Shown here: positions 8,548 through 15,679 of the stretch, piece after piece
How the letters are laid out: every line of letters starts with the position of its first letter
Position numbering within the stretch: the first letter of the stretch is position 1
The notes under the pieces: model-generated
Database searches by the model: none
Seen by the model: the letters and a program-made list of their open reading frames with translations, nothing else
What the model was told of the DNA's origin: nothing
Position numbers and translations under genes: made by a program
NCBI GenBank assembly: GCA_015522635.1
Contig: WALW01000014.1
Location: 1-32,848 of the forward strand
Length of the DNA: 32,848 bases
Source: Candidatus Tiamatella incendiivivens
GTDB taxonomy: Archaea; Thermoproteota; Thermoprotei_A; Sulfolobales; Acidilobaceae
Direction: 5' to 3'

Positions 8548-9575
8548 AGAACAAAAACTATCGTTTCACTGAATCCTTATACGGATTTCCCCAAGGCCTC
8601 ATTAAATGCAGAGCCCGGATAAGAGATTTTGTGGTAGCAGAACATCTGCTGAGAGATGGGGGATCTAAATATCTGTATATGATAAGGAAGCCCAGTGGAA
8701 TTGGTTTCCTTGCATTTCTAGATAGGCTTACCAAAAAAATTGGAAAAGTGAGTTTTGCCGGAATTAAAGATACGTCAGCAACTGCATACTTCTATGTTTC
8801 AAGTGATCAAAAAATCAGTAATCCAAGTAGGATAATGTGGTTTATAGGTAAAACCAAAGAGCTATCACCTGCTTCCAATGCAGGAAACTCCTTTAGAATA
8901 AGTATTGAAATAAACGAGCCGAAAGGTTGTAAGGGTTATTTAGATTTAATAAAACAAAGGCTATGTGAATCACGCCCTACGTATTTCGCGAATTTTTATG
9001 GATACCAACGCTTTGGTTTTAGTCGGCCTACAAATCATATCATAGGAAAAGACCTGAAAAACAAAAACCTATTTAGTATTTGGCTTTACGTTAGATCTAA
9101 ATACAGCAAAAGTCTCCCGCTGATTGAAAGGAATATTCTTAAAAGAGGAATAGATCGTTTAAATATTAACCCTTCGATTCCGAGTGATCTTAAAGGCATA
9201 ATACTTGAGTCGTATACTTCGTACATTTTTAATAGAGTAGTTTCCAGGTTGGTAGATGTAACTAAACCAATCATATTCGAATCGGATTATGCCTTCCTGG
9301 AAAGCATGTTTCGTGGAGGCAAAATTTATTGTGGTAGCAGTGTAACCAATGCTTTCTTTGCTAGAATAGGAATCATAGGAGAAACAATAGATAGTGTAGT
9401 ATTTGAGGAGGTAGTTAAACCTAGAGCAAATGTATTCAAGAGAAGGCCCGTTTTTGCCCCAGTCTGTAATTATACTTGTTCTAGAAATGGAGACATTTTT
9501 GATTTGTCTTTCACATTACCAAGTGGAAGTTATGCTACAGTATTATTGGGTGTTCTAGGCATTTTAGCCGTATAG
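8544..9575 (+). CDS. truD: tRNA pseudouridine(13) synthase TruD
   Basis: A 343-residue TruD-family enzyme that isomerises U13 of tRNA. The catalytic Asp is D76 in GIKDTSA. The RDFVVAEHL block near residue 28 and FYGYQRFGFSRPTNHIIG in the middle are family signatures, and the C-terminus ends LPSGSYATVLLGVLG as usual. It is shorter than most archaeal TruD proteins (commonly about 400 residues or more), apparently through a small insertion domain. It starts at TTG overlapping the pth2 stop by 4 bp, linking tRNA recycling with tRNA modification. It converges on the universal stress gene, 15 bp away. Confidence 0.92.
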   Translation: MKNKNYRFTESLYGFPQGLIKCRARIRDFVVAEHLLRDGGSKYLYMIRKPSGIGFLAFLDRLTKKIGKVSFAGIKDTSATAYFYVSSDQKISNPSRIMWFIGKTKELSPASNAGNSFRISIEINEPKGCKGYLDLIKQRLCESRPTYFANFYGYQRFGFSRPTNHIIGKDLKNKNLFSIWLYVRSKYSKSLPLIERNILKRGIDRLNINPSIPSDLKGIILESYTSYIFNRVVSRLVDVTKPIIFESDYAFLESMFRGGKIYCGSSVTNAFFARIGIIGETIDSVVFEEVVKPRANVFKRRPVFAPVCNYTCSRNGDIFDLSFTLPSGSYATVLLGVLGILAV

Positions 9576-9590
9576 AAAGATGTTTAAAAA

Positions 9591-10463
9591 TCACTTACAA
9601 ATGTAAACTGGTATATCGATTTTACTCAAAAGCGAGGTAAGCCGAAACCCTAAACTGAACCCCTTATAGGAGCCCTTGGACCCGACGACGACAATATCTG
9701 CATTAAAGGATACTGCAGCCTTTATTAAGTCCTCTACAGGATCCCCTGTCCATACAATGCTATCATATTCAAATTCCTTAAAGCCTTCAAATACTCCTTT
9801 AATTCTATTCTTTGTTTTTCCTACAATTTCCTTATCAATTTGTGTTACTATAATGAACACTCTGACGAATGGTTTCTTACCTGTTGCCCCATATATTGAT
9901 CTAGCAAGCCTTTTGGCGTCCTCTAAACTACATATTAGTGTTTTTACTTCATTCTCGTCATCCGGATTTTCTAGCCAACCTGATACAAGTATGTGATCGA
10001 AGTTAGGCTTGGCTCTATTTTCCATCCACTCTTTTTTAACAAGTAGAACTGGTTTATTTGACAGTTGAGCTACTTTACGAGAAGTTGACCCTAAGACAAG
10101 CTCTCTGAACCATCCCTTTCCCCCAGTTGCCATAACTATAGCATCTACATTGAGCTCGTCTGCTTGTTTTACAATAACTATAGCAGGATCGCCTGCCCAC
10201 ATAGTACAGATGTTTACTTCCTCGAATAAATCCTTTATTTTATCTTTGTATTCATTTAGTGTCTTCTCAGCCTCTTTGATATACTGTCTCATTATATCTC
10301 CAATATCGTAGCCCGCAGCAGGGTGTTCTATTTTCAGTTCATCCAAAACATGTAAAAGCCATATCTTTTTTATACCCATCATATTAAGGGTAGGAAGCCA
10401 CTCCATAAGTGTTTCAGAATGACTAGAGAAATCTATAGGTACGAGTGCCTTTGTTATAGCCAT
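9591..10463 (-). CDS. Tandem universal stress protein (UspA) domains
   Basis: A 290-residue cytosolic protein with two Usp folds. The N-terminal copy (residues 1-145) opens KALVPIDFSSHSE and ends with an ATP-binding signature ATGGKGWFRELVLGSTSRKVAQL, then KPVLLVKK. The C-terminal copy (about 155-290) opens DHILVSGWLENPDD, has VVVGSKGSYKGFSLGFRL and ends IPVYICK; its nucleotide loop is less canonical. AGGAGGT precedes the ATG. It lies 14 bp downstream of the DUF1646 transporter on the same strand, so it probably senses or modulates that transporter. That link is inference from operon structure. Confidence 0.9.
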   Translation of the reverse strand: MAITKALVPIDFSSHSETLMEWLPTLNMMGIKKIWLLHVLDELKIEHPAAGYDIGDIMRQYIKEAEKTLNEYKDKIKDLFEEVNICTMWAGDPAIVIVKQADELNVDAIVMATGGKGWFRELVLGSTSRKVAQLSNKPVLLVKKEWMENRAKPNFDHILVSGWLENPDDENEVKTLICSLEDAKRLARSIYGATGKKPFVRVFIIVTQIDKEIVGKTKNRIKGVFEGFKEFEYDSIVWTGDPVEDLIKAAVSFNADIVVVGSKGSYKGFSLGFRLTSLLSKIDIPVYICK

Positions 10464-10477
10464 CCCACATACCTCCT

Positions 10478-11587
10478 TTATAGTTTAAGTATTTCAACTA
10501 GGATGAAATAAATACTCATCAGTACAAGTCCCACGGGAACTCCTATCCTTGCCCATTCTCGAGAGGTTATCTTAAGCCTCCCAGCAGCCACTATATTAGG
10601 GATATTGCCTGGTATAAGCATTCCTCCTGAGATTATTAACCCCATTAAAGCGCTTTTTATCTGAGCTACAGCCAAGAACGGGGCTATTTCAGCGGCTGTT
10701 AAGGTAGCGTTGTCTAGTATTGCGGAAACCATGTTAACCCAGAAAAGTATGTATGCAGGGATTTTAGAGAAATACCATTTTACTAGAGGAGTAAAACTAT
10801 TGCCTAGTAATTCCAAAGCCATAACGAACATGTAGACTTTAACTGCTCTCCAAGTAATCGTTCTAAGAGTCTCCTCATACTCACCCATGATTGCTTCTCT
10901 TGATCCTTCCTTCGCTGCATCCTTTTTGAGCCTATAGCCTGTATACAGAGATATAGCTATAACTCCTGGGACTATAAAGGGACCTAGTAGCCAGAGAAGA
11001 TAATCAAAACTCTCTCCAAGCTTTGATATAGCAATAGTTGCTAAAGGCTCGCCAACAGGGGTCAAAGCTGCTCCCATTCCAACAGCAAAAGAGGATATAA
11101 CAACGAACTCTATTCTAGCTCTTCTGGGCACGGGAAGTGCGGCAGCTATTTCTGCTAGGATTACGGCTGTAACTATGACAGAGATAATACTAGATGTAAG
11201 CCCAAATACGGTTACAAATATAACACTAAACCAGAAAGGCCCCACTCGATTATACAATGCTAGTATCCCTGAATTTATTTGTCTATGGTAATAGTAGAAA
11301 AAGAGGCCCGCTAGGAACACCACCTGTGTTATTCCGATAGGTTTCCCTGATATGAACAAAGGTGTCCTTAACGCTATTACCAGCAAGTGCTTTGCCTGTT
11401 CCACACCTATCAAGCCGGAGAAATAGAGAACAGCAACACCTATACTTCCCATAAGCAAGAAAAAGGGTTCAAGGTTTTCCTCGATTTTCTTACTTTTAAA
11501 CGGTAGTACAAGAACAAGGAGAAGTATGACTCCTAGTGAGATGACAACGCTAGTGATAGGTTGCTCTGGAACCTCTAAATGGAACAT
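10478..11587 (-). CDS. DUF1646 predicted cation transporter (membrane)
   Basis: A roughly 369-residue polytopic membrane protein with about ten hydrophobic segments, beginning VVISLGVILLLVLVLPF. It matches DUF1646, distantly related to the ArsB/NhaD ion-transporter superfamily. The family signature GMGAALTPVGEPLATIA lies near residue 185, and a second half-repeat signature (WVNMVSAILDNATLTAAEIAP) follows near 285, with the polar residues expected in discontinuous helices. The ion is not known; Na+/H+ antiport is a reasonable guess. An ATG at 11587 follows GAGGTG by 8 bases; a TTG one codon earlier is the alternative. It is first in an operon with the Usp gene. Confidence 0.87.
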   Translation of the reverse strand: MFHLEVPEQPITSVVISLGVILLLVLVLPFKSKKIEENLEPFFLLMGSIGVAVLYFSGLIGVEQAKHLLVIALRTPLFISGKPIGITQVVFLAGLFFYYYHRQINSGILALYNRVGPFWFSVIFVTVFGLTSSIISVIVTAVILAEIAAALPVPRRARIEFVVISSFAVGMGAALTPVGEPLATIAISKLGESFDYLLWLLGPFIVPGVIAISLYTGYRLKKDAAKEGSREAIMGEYEETLRTITWRAVKVYMFVMALELLGNSFTPLVKWYFSKIPAYILFWVNMVSAILDNATLTAAEIAPFLAVAQIKSALMGLIISGGMLIPGNIPNIVAAGRLKITSREWARIGVPVGLVLMSIYFILVEILKL

Positions 11588-11731
11588 CAATCGTGCACCT
11601 CGAACCGGTGGGAAACCCTTGGATTATAATGAACAGAGAGAAACCTCCTTTTAACTATTATATACCAATCCCTAAATCTACCTGATATTTGGATAAGAGA
11701 TCGGCATGAAAGGCAGTAATGGTGCGGTCAA

Positions 11732-13117
11732 ATGCTTAGATCCAGAATTACTAGGAATATGCTAGTCATGGGAATGGGATGGATAATTCTAATGGCATTT
11801 ATAACCGGCATACTAACAGGGCTCGTAACGATTATATTTAGCTTATTTCTCCATTATATCGAGGCAATAATCTTACCTTGGATAGGTATCCTTCCATTCG
11901 AGCCCGGTAAACCGATAAATGCTTTATATGCTGTAAATTTCGTTAAACATAATTTCAATCCCACAAAGCTTTTAATAGCGTATCTAATAGGTTCAGCATT
12001 TTCTGGATATATAGTCTATAGAGTTGCACCAGAAACCGCTGGACATGGTACAGACGTAACAGTAAAAGCAATACACCACTACTGGGGTGCAGTTAGAGCT
12101 AGAGTTCCCGCCGTAAAACTATTTACCTCGGGTATTTTTGTAGGAATGGGAGGTAGTGCCGGTACTGAAGGGCCCCTCGTTCAATCTGGTGCAGGAATGG
12201 GCTATTTGGTTGCTCAACGTATTAAAGCCGATAAATATCTGAGGAGAATGTTCGCCATTGTAGGTATAGGAGGAGCCATAGGAGCAGTATTTAGGGCTCC
12301 ACTAGGAGGATCCGTATTCGCCATAGAAGTACTCTATAGAAAAGACTATGAAACAAGCGCTTTCGTTCCCGCTATAGTAACATCAATAACCAGTTACACT
12401 GTTTATAGCACATATTATGGTTTTAAGCCTCTTCTACCTCTAGGAAAAATACCTATAGGTGCATGGGACATTCTCTTCGCCATTCTCATAGGAATATTTA
12501 TAGTACCTTTCAGCATAGCGTTCGTCAAAATATTTTATTGGTTTGAAGAAGGTACACCACAATATTTACCAAATCTATATCAAAGAATTCTTGTCGGCGG
12601 GATACTAGCAGGAGTAACTGCTTTTATTATAACTAAAATAGATCCACTCTCTGCTCTTGGACTCGTTTCCAGAGGTTATCTAGCTGTCGAGGTAGCATCA
12701 AAGATGGGAAGCATCCCATTAACAACCCTATTCCTCATAGCAATAGGAAAAATATTAACCACAAGTATGGGTGTAGGGATGGGAAATAGCGGTGGAGTGT
12801 TCTCTCCAATGATTGTAATAGGATCTTCTGTCGGATTACTTTTAGGGGAAATAATGCAATCTTTGGGGATGCATCTAGCAGGGCCTACATACTTTATTGT
12901 TGTGGGAATGTCTGCTATGATTGCAGCTACAGCCAAAGTTCCACTAACCGCTATAGTTATGACGAGTGATATGATGGGAAGTAATTGGATGATACCTGCA
13001 AGTGCAATAGGAGCTGTAATAGCTTATGCACTGTCAGGAACTAAATACACTATATATGGAAGTCAGTTAATGGATAGAAGTAGAAGCGTTGCCGGTCGCA
13101 AATCCATTCATTTCTAA
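11732..13117 (+). CDS. ClC-family chloride transporter/channel
   Basis: A 461-residue ClC membrane protein with about 11 hydrophobic helices and no C-terminal CBS pair. The anion-site motifs are visible: ETAGHGTD (position of GSGIP, near residue 105), GGSAGTEGP with the gating glutamate E146, and GNSGGVFSP near residue 350. The position matching the proton-pathway glutamate of E. coli ClC (second E of FIIEE) is valine here (FAIEVLY), which would favour passive chloride conduction over Cl-/H+ exchange; this is inference from alignment by eye. The ATG follows GGTGCGGTCAA. Two separate CBS-pair proteins elsewhere in the window are not adjacent. Confidence 0.95.
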   Translation: MLRSRITRNMLVMGMGWIILMAFITGILTGLVTIIFSLFLHYIEAIILPWIGILPFEPGKPINALYAVNFVKHNFNPTKLLIAYLIGSAFSGYIVYRVAPETAGHGTDVTVKAIHHYWGAVRARVPAVKLFTSGIFVGMGGSAGTEGPLVQSGAGMGYLVAQRIKADKYLRRMFAIVGIGGAIGAVFRAPLGGSVFAIEVLYRKDYETSAFVPAIVTSITSYTVYSTYYGFKPLLPLGKIPIGAWDILFAILIGIFIVPFSIAFVKIFYWFEEGTPQYLPNLYQRILVGGILAGVTAFIITKIDPLSALGLVSRGYLAVEVASKMGSIPLTTLFLIAIGKILTTSMGVGMGNSGGVFSPMIVIGSSVGLLLGEIMQSLGMHLAGPTYFIVVGMSAMIAATAKVPLTAIVMTSDMMGSNWMIPASAIGAVIAYALSGTKYTIYGSQLMDRSRSVAGRKSIHF

Positions 13118-13161
13118 GTAAGAATTCTTATTTTCTATTTACTAGAAATACGAAAGGGAGC

Positions 13162-13239
13162 TGGCGCCGTGGCCGGGATTTGAACCCGGGTCACGGGCTT
13201 GACAGGCCCGCATACTAAGCCAGGCTATACTACCACGGC
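13162..13239 (-). tRNA. tRNA-Asp(GTC)
   Basis: On the minus strand the acceptor GCCGTGG (13233-13239) pairs with CCACGGC. The anticodon stem CGGGC/GCCCG closes the seven-base loop CTGTCAA, giving anticodon GTC. The T-arm is CCGGG TTCAAAT CCCGG, the discriminator is G and the CCA is encoded at 13162-13164. No intron is present. The gene lies between the convergent end of the ClC gene and the start of the GRC3-like gene, transcribed opposite to both. Confidence 0.97.
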
Positions 13240-13302
13240 TTCCAGTGGTTTCTTTTTAGGTATCTTGATGGTTTATATAGTTTCCTGGAGGGTTGCAGGG
13301 AT

Positions 13303-14520
13303 TTGAGCATTCTAGAAAAAGGCTTTTACAAAATAAGGGGCCCAGGAAAGCTTAGACTTACAGGATGTAACATAGATATAATGGGAATAACATGTAGTGG
13401 GGAGTGTGATTTTGTAATCCCTACGGGAAGAACCTATCTTTTTAGAGTCAAGGGAAGTAAATGCACGTACATGGCTTCCCCTAGGGAAGCCATGGTCGTA
13501 GAGGATGATTGGGGAGGTCTCATATACAGTATTCGGGATAAAATAATATCCATACTAAAAGAAAGCAGTCATGATGGAGTAGTATTCATAGGACCACCGG
13601 ACTCCTTTAAAAGTACAATTTCAACTCTAGTATTCAATACCATTTTCTCAGCAGCCGATCATCTAGAAGTGAGACCTTGTTATATAACTACAGACGTAGG
13701 GCAAAACGAAATATTCATGCCTACTTTCATCTCAGCGACAATCTTACCTGTATATCCAGGCATACAGGTTAACAATACAATTAACTGTTTTACAGGAGCA
13801 ATCTCGCCTGCCTTTAATACTGAGAAATATCTATGGTGTATCACACATTTAGTCGGTAGACTGCGTTCGGATAGAAATTTTTTCATTGTCGATACAGATG
13901 GATGGATAAACAGTTACAAGGCTATATATAGCAAAATGATGATAGCCGAACTCTTTGATGATCCACTAATAGTATACACGGGCTTGGATGAGGAATTTAA
14001 GAAGTATCTTTATTATCATTTCAATGACATAACCGAATACAATATACCGAAGAGTATCATAACAAACAAAACCTCTAGTGAAAGAAGAGTTCATCGTGCC
14101 CGGCTCGTCTTGAGAGCCTTTAGGGATCCTTGTAGAATTATAATAGATTGCCAGAAGTCCATGATAGCAGGTCTACCCATTTTCCACGGATCCAAAACCG
14201 ATATATCTCGATTTGGAGTACCAACTGTTATCTACGCGGAAAACTGGAATGGTAAAATTATCGCTGTTTTAGAGGATAAATTCTCATACAAACTACAGGA
14301 CAAAGATATCGAAGTTCTAAGAAAAAACTGGGAACAAGGGCTTATTGCAGCACTTTACAATAAAGGTGAAGTTAGAGAGGTAGGACTTGTAGAGAAGGTT
14401 GATTATAGGAAAAAGAGATTAGCTATAATCACTAATAAAGGGGCGTCCTTTGACTATATTGAAATTGGTAGGACATCATTTCCAGGAGTTCTAGAAACTT
14501 TAGAACACTCGTTACAGTAG
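13303..14520 (+). CDS. GRC3/Clp1-type polynucleotide 5'-kinase homologue with atypical P-loop
   Basis: A 405-residue protein of the Clp1/Grc3 RNA kinase family, which phosphorylates 5'-OH ends of RNA using ATP or GTP. The order is as expected: an N-terminal beta domain (RLTGCNIDIMGITCSG, IPTGRTYLF), a P-loop region near residues 97-105 (GPPDSFKST), a Walker-B-adjacent block YITTDVGQNEIFMPTFIS, VDTDGWINSYKA near residue 200, and a C-terminal beta domain. The P-loop has Phe where the invariant Gly before Lys should be, so normal kinase activity is uncertain. The start is TTG after GGAGGG. It is followed 17 bp later by an unknown small gene in the same direction. Confidence 0.82.
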   Translation: MSILEKGFYKIRGPGKLRLTGCNIDIMGITCSGECDFVIPTGRTYLFRVKGSKCTYMASPREAMVVEDDWGGLIYSIRDKIISILKESSHDGVVFIGPPDSFKSTISTLVFNTIFSAADHLEVRPCYITTDVGQNEIFMPTFISATILPVYPGIQVNNTINCFTGAISPAFNTEKYLWCITHLVGRLRSDRNFFIVDTDGWINSYKAIYSKMMIAELFDDPLIVYTGLDEEFKKYLYYHFNDITEYNIPKSIITNKTSSERRVHRARLVLRAFRDPCRIIIDCQKSMIAGLPIFHGSKTDISRFGVPTVIYAENWNGKIIAVLEDKFSYKLQDKDIEVLRKNWEQGLIAALYNKGEVREVGLVEKVDYRKKRLAIITNKGASFDYIEIGRTSFPGVLETLEHSLQ

Positions 14521-14537
14521 TATGGGGGAAATGATAG

Positions 14538-14903
14538 TTGAGGATAAAAGAAATAGTAGTTAACAGTGAAGGATTATCCTTTGTTAGAGATAGTAGGAGA
14601 GTGAAAAACCAAGTTATCAACATCACTTTACCCCTAGAAATTCTAGAATGGATAAAATGCGAGAAAAATAGGCGCATTCTACTTAGCGTGTGCAATTTAC
14701 CTATTTTGAAAAAGAGAATCGAGAACCCTAGATCTCTTAGGAGTCTTATACTTCTGTTTTACTCTATAGCTAAAAATATTCCTCCTTATAAGATAGCCTT
14801 GAAATTTGGTGTACACCCTGAACAACTTTACAGACACCGTAGAGCATTAACATCAGCTGGCTTATATAGTGCATTAACTATGATTCTAGAAGAGAGATGT
14901 TAG
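14538..14903 (+). CDS. Unknown small protein with HTH-like C-terminus
   Basis: A 121-residue protein I do not recognise. It starts at TTG behind GGGGGAAA. The N-terminal half is basic and hydrophobic by turns (ITLPLEILEWIKCEKNRRILLSV). The C-terminal half contains a helix-turn-helix-like pattern, PPYKIALKFGVHPEQLYRHRRAL, followed by a short helix. It therefore may bind nucleic acid. It follows the GRC3-like gene by 17 bp and probably shares its transcript. Its stop codon lies 9 bases from the tail of the tRNA 5'-half-like sequence on the opposite strand. Confidence 0.65.
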   Translation: MRIKEIVVNSEGLSFVRDSRRVKNQVINITLPLEILEWIKCEKNRRILLSVCNLPILKKRIENPRSLRSLILLFYSIAKNIPPYKIALKFGVHPEQLYRHRRALTSAGLYSALTMILEERC

Positions 14904-14912
14904 TTAAGAAGG

Positions 14913-14955
14913 GGCGGACGGGGTCCGCCGCTCTCCCTGGCTGAGCTACGGGCCC
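14913..14955 (-). tRNA. Lone 5' tRNA half (tRNA-Lys-like), candidate split tRNA
   Basis: On the minus strand bases 14955 to 14923 read as the 5' part of an archaeal elongator tRNA. The acceptor strand is GGGCCCG, then TA, a perfect D-arm GCTC/GAGC with loop AGCCAGGGA, base G26, and an anticodon 5' stem GCGGA followed by C. The block resembles archaeal tRNA-Lys. The match stops there: position 33 is C, not T, and no T-arm or acceptor 3' strand follows, because the HTH-like gene begins. Instead the trailing GTCCGCC (14919-14913) pairs perfectly with GGCGGAC across CCC, then a T-rich end CCTTCTTAA follows. A TATA-like box lies about 50 bases upstream. It is either a trans-spliced split tRNA half, as known for tRNA-Lys(CUU) in Staphylothermus, or a remnant. 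Confidence 0.55.
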
Positions 14956-14972
14956 AACCAACTCAGCCAAGG
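14935..14972. repeat. Imperfect inverted repeat joining tRNA-half leader and D-arm
   Basis: CCCTGGCTGAG (14935-14945) and CTCAGCCAAGG (14962-14972) are inverted copies with 10 of 11 positions paired, or 11 with a G-U pair. One arm is the D-arm of the tRNA half, the other is its predicted leader. In the transcript the leader could pair with the D-arm. Confidence 0.7.
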
Positions 14973-14983
14973 CATATGAGAAT

Positions 14984-15023
14984 ATGTTTTACAGGAAGGG
15001 ATTTAAGTATTCCTGTAAAACAT
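14984..15023. promoter_or_regulatory. Perfect 14-bp inverted repeat flanking a TATA-like box
   Basis: ATGTTTTACAGGAA (14984-14997) and TTCCTGTAAAACAT (15010-15023) are exact reverse complements separated by 12 bases. The spacer contains ATTTAAGTA, which reads as a TATA-like box on either strand (CTTAAAT on the minus strand). It is about 50 bases upstream of the tRNA 5' half and about 60 bases upstream of the GC-rich segment at 15074. It could be an operator around a bidirectional promoter. Confidence 0.6.
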
Positions 15024-15073
15024 GACTAACTCCATGATAAAAACTAAAGACTGCAAAGAAAATTATTCCATAT

Positions 15074-15162
15074 CCGGGCCGTTGACATGGGAACCCGGGG
15101 CAATTGCCCTACGGACCTGTCTATGGGATGATGATAAGGCCCGCATGTGAGGCCCCACACCG
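15074..15162. ncRNA. Unassigned GC-rich structured segment, candidate ncRNA
   Basis: An approximately 90-base GC-rich island in an AT-rich intergenic gap. It holds a perfect palindrome GGGCAATTGCCC (15098-15109), enclosed by GGCCGT (15077-15082) pairing with ACGG-A-CC (15111-15117), and CCGGG/CCCGG that could compete. Downstream lies GATGATGA, resembling a box C or K-turn strand, then GGCC/GGCC and an ACA near the end. No CTGA D box was found, so a standard C/D guide is unlikely, and an H/ACA fold is not convincing. On the minus strand a TATA-like TTTATTTTTA lies upstream and a T-rich TAATTTTCTTT lies downstream, so strand is open. Confidence 0.4.
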
Positions 15163-15190
15163 ATTGAAGTAAAAATAAATGGTGAAGGCG

Positions 15191-15676
15191 TTGAAAGCGG
15201 CTGTTCTGGTTGCATATGATAACAAAGGTGTTCTAATGGTACATAAAACATGCAAGGACGGCTATCCCTGGAGCTGTGATCTTGCATTTCCCGGTGGGAG
15301 GCTAAAGCCGGGTGAGACTATAATTGAAGGAGCATTAAGAGAAGCTGAAGAAGAAGTTTGTATGAGTAGTGATAACTTGAAGATAAGAAGTATATTACCT
15401 CTAGAGCGGCCTTTAAACGTTCCTGATATTATCGTGTATCCTGTATTAGCCGAGATGCTTCCCGGGGCGACAAAACATGTATGCAGTAATGAAATAGATA
15501 AAATCCTAATCGTTCCCTGGAATAAAGTCTGTAGTTTCCGTTTAGAACCATGGGTTCATCCTCTTAGGAAAATAGCCATCGAAGGAATAGTCCTGAAAGA
15601 AGGGTTGGCAGTCTGGGGAATGTCTTTAAGAATACTAAAAAGAGTTAAAGACCTCATGTGCAGGGACTGGGATTGA
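15191..15676 (+). CDS. NUDIX hydrolase (CoA-pyrophosphatase-like)
   Basis: About 161 residues with a full Nudix box: GGRLKPGETIIEGALREAEEEVCM, i.e. G-x5-E-x7-REAEEE, with Cys at the usual Gly near the end. The enzyme would hydrolyse a nucleoside diphosphate linked to another group; the layout resembles short CoA diphosphatase-like members, but the substrate cannot be told. An ATG at 15179 is in frame, yet GGTG lies inside its second codon region, 6 bases before a TTG at 15191. The TTG is preferred given the Shine-Dalgarno habit of this genome. The stop is 3 bp from the start of the TtuA-like gene, so the two form an operon. Confidence 0.88.
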   Translation: MKAAVLVAYDNKGVLMVHKTCKDGYPWSCDLAFPGGRLKPGETIIEGALREAEEEVCMSSDNLKIRSILPLERPLNVPDIIVYPVLAEMLPGATKHVCSNEIDKILIVPWNKVCSFRLEPWVHPLRKIAIEGIVLKEGLAVWGMSLRILKRVKDLMCRDWD

Positions 15677-15679
15677 TCT

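Noticed and set aside
14905-14975. tRNA half as an integration scar (attL) of a mobile element
   Set aside because: Integrases normally leave a 3' tRNA fragment, not a 5' one, and no integrase or foreign gene block is present nearby.
15074-15162. GC-rich segment as the missing 3' half (or permuted half) of the tRNA-like sequence
   Set aside because: Neither strand has a T-loop of the TTCRANT type or an acceptor CGGGCCC followed by CCA. A minus-strand CCGGGTTCCC is superficially similar but cannot form a normal T-arm.
15126-15162. Box C/D guide RNA based on GATGATGA
   Set aside because: No CTGA D or D' box at a usable distance; the end reads GATTGAAG.
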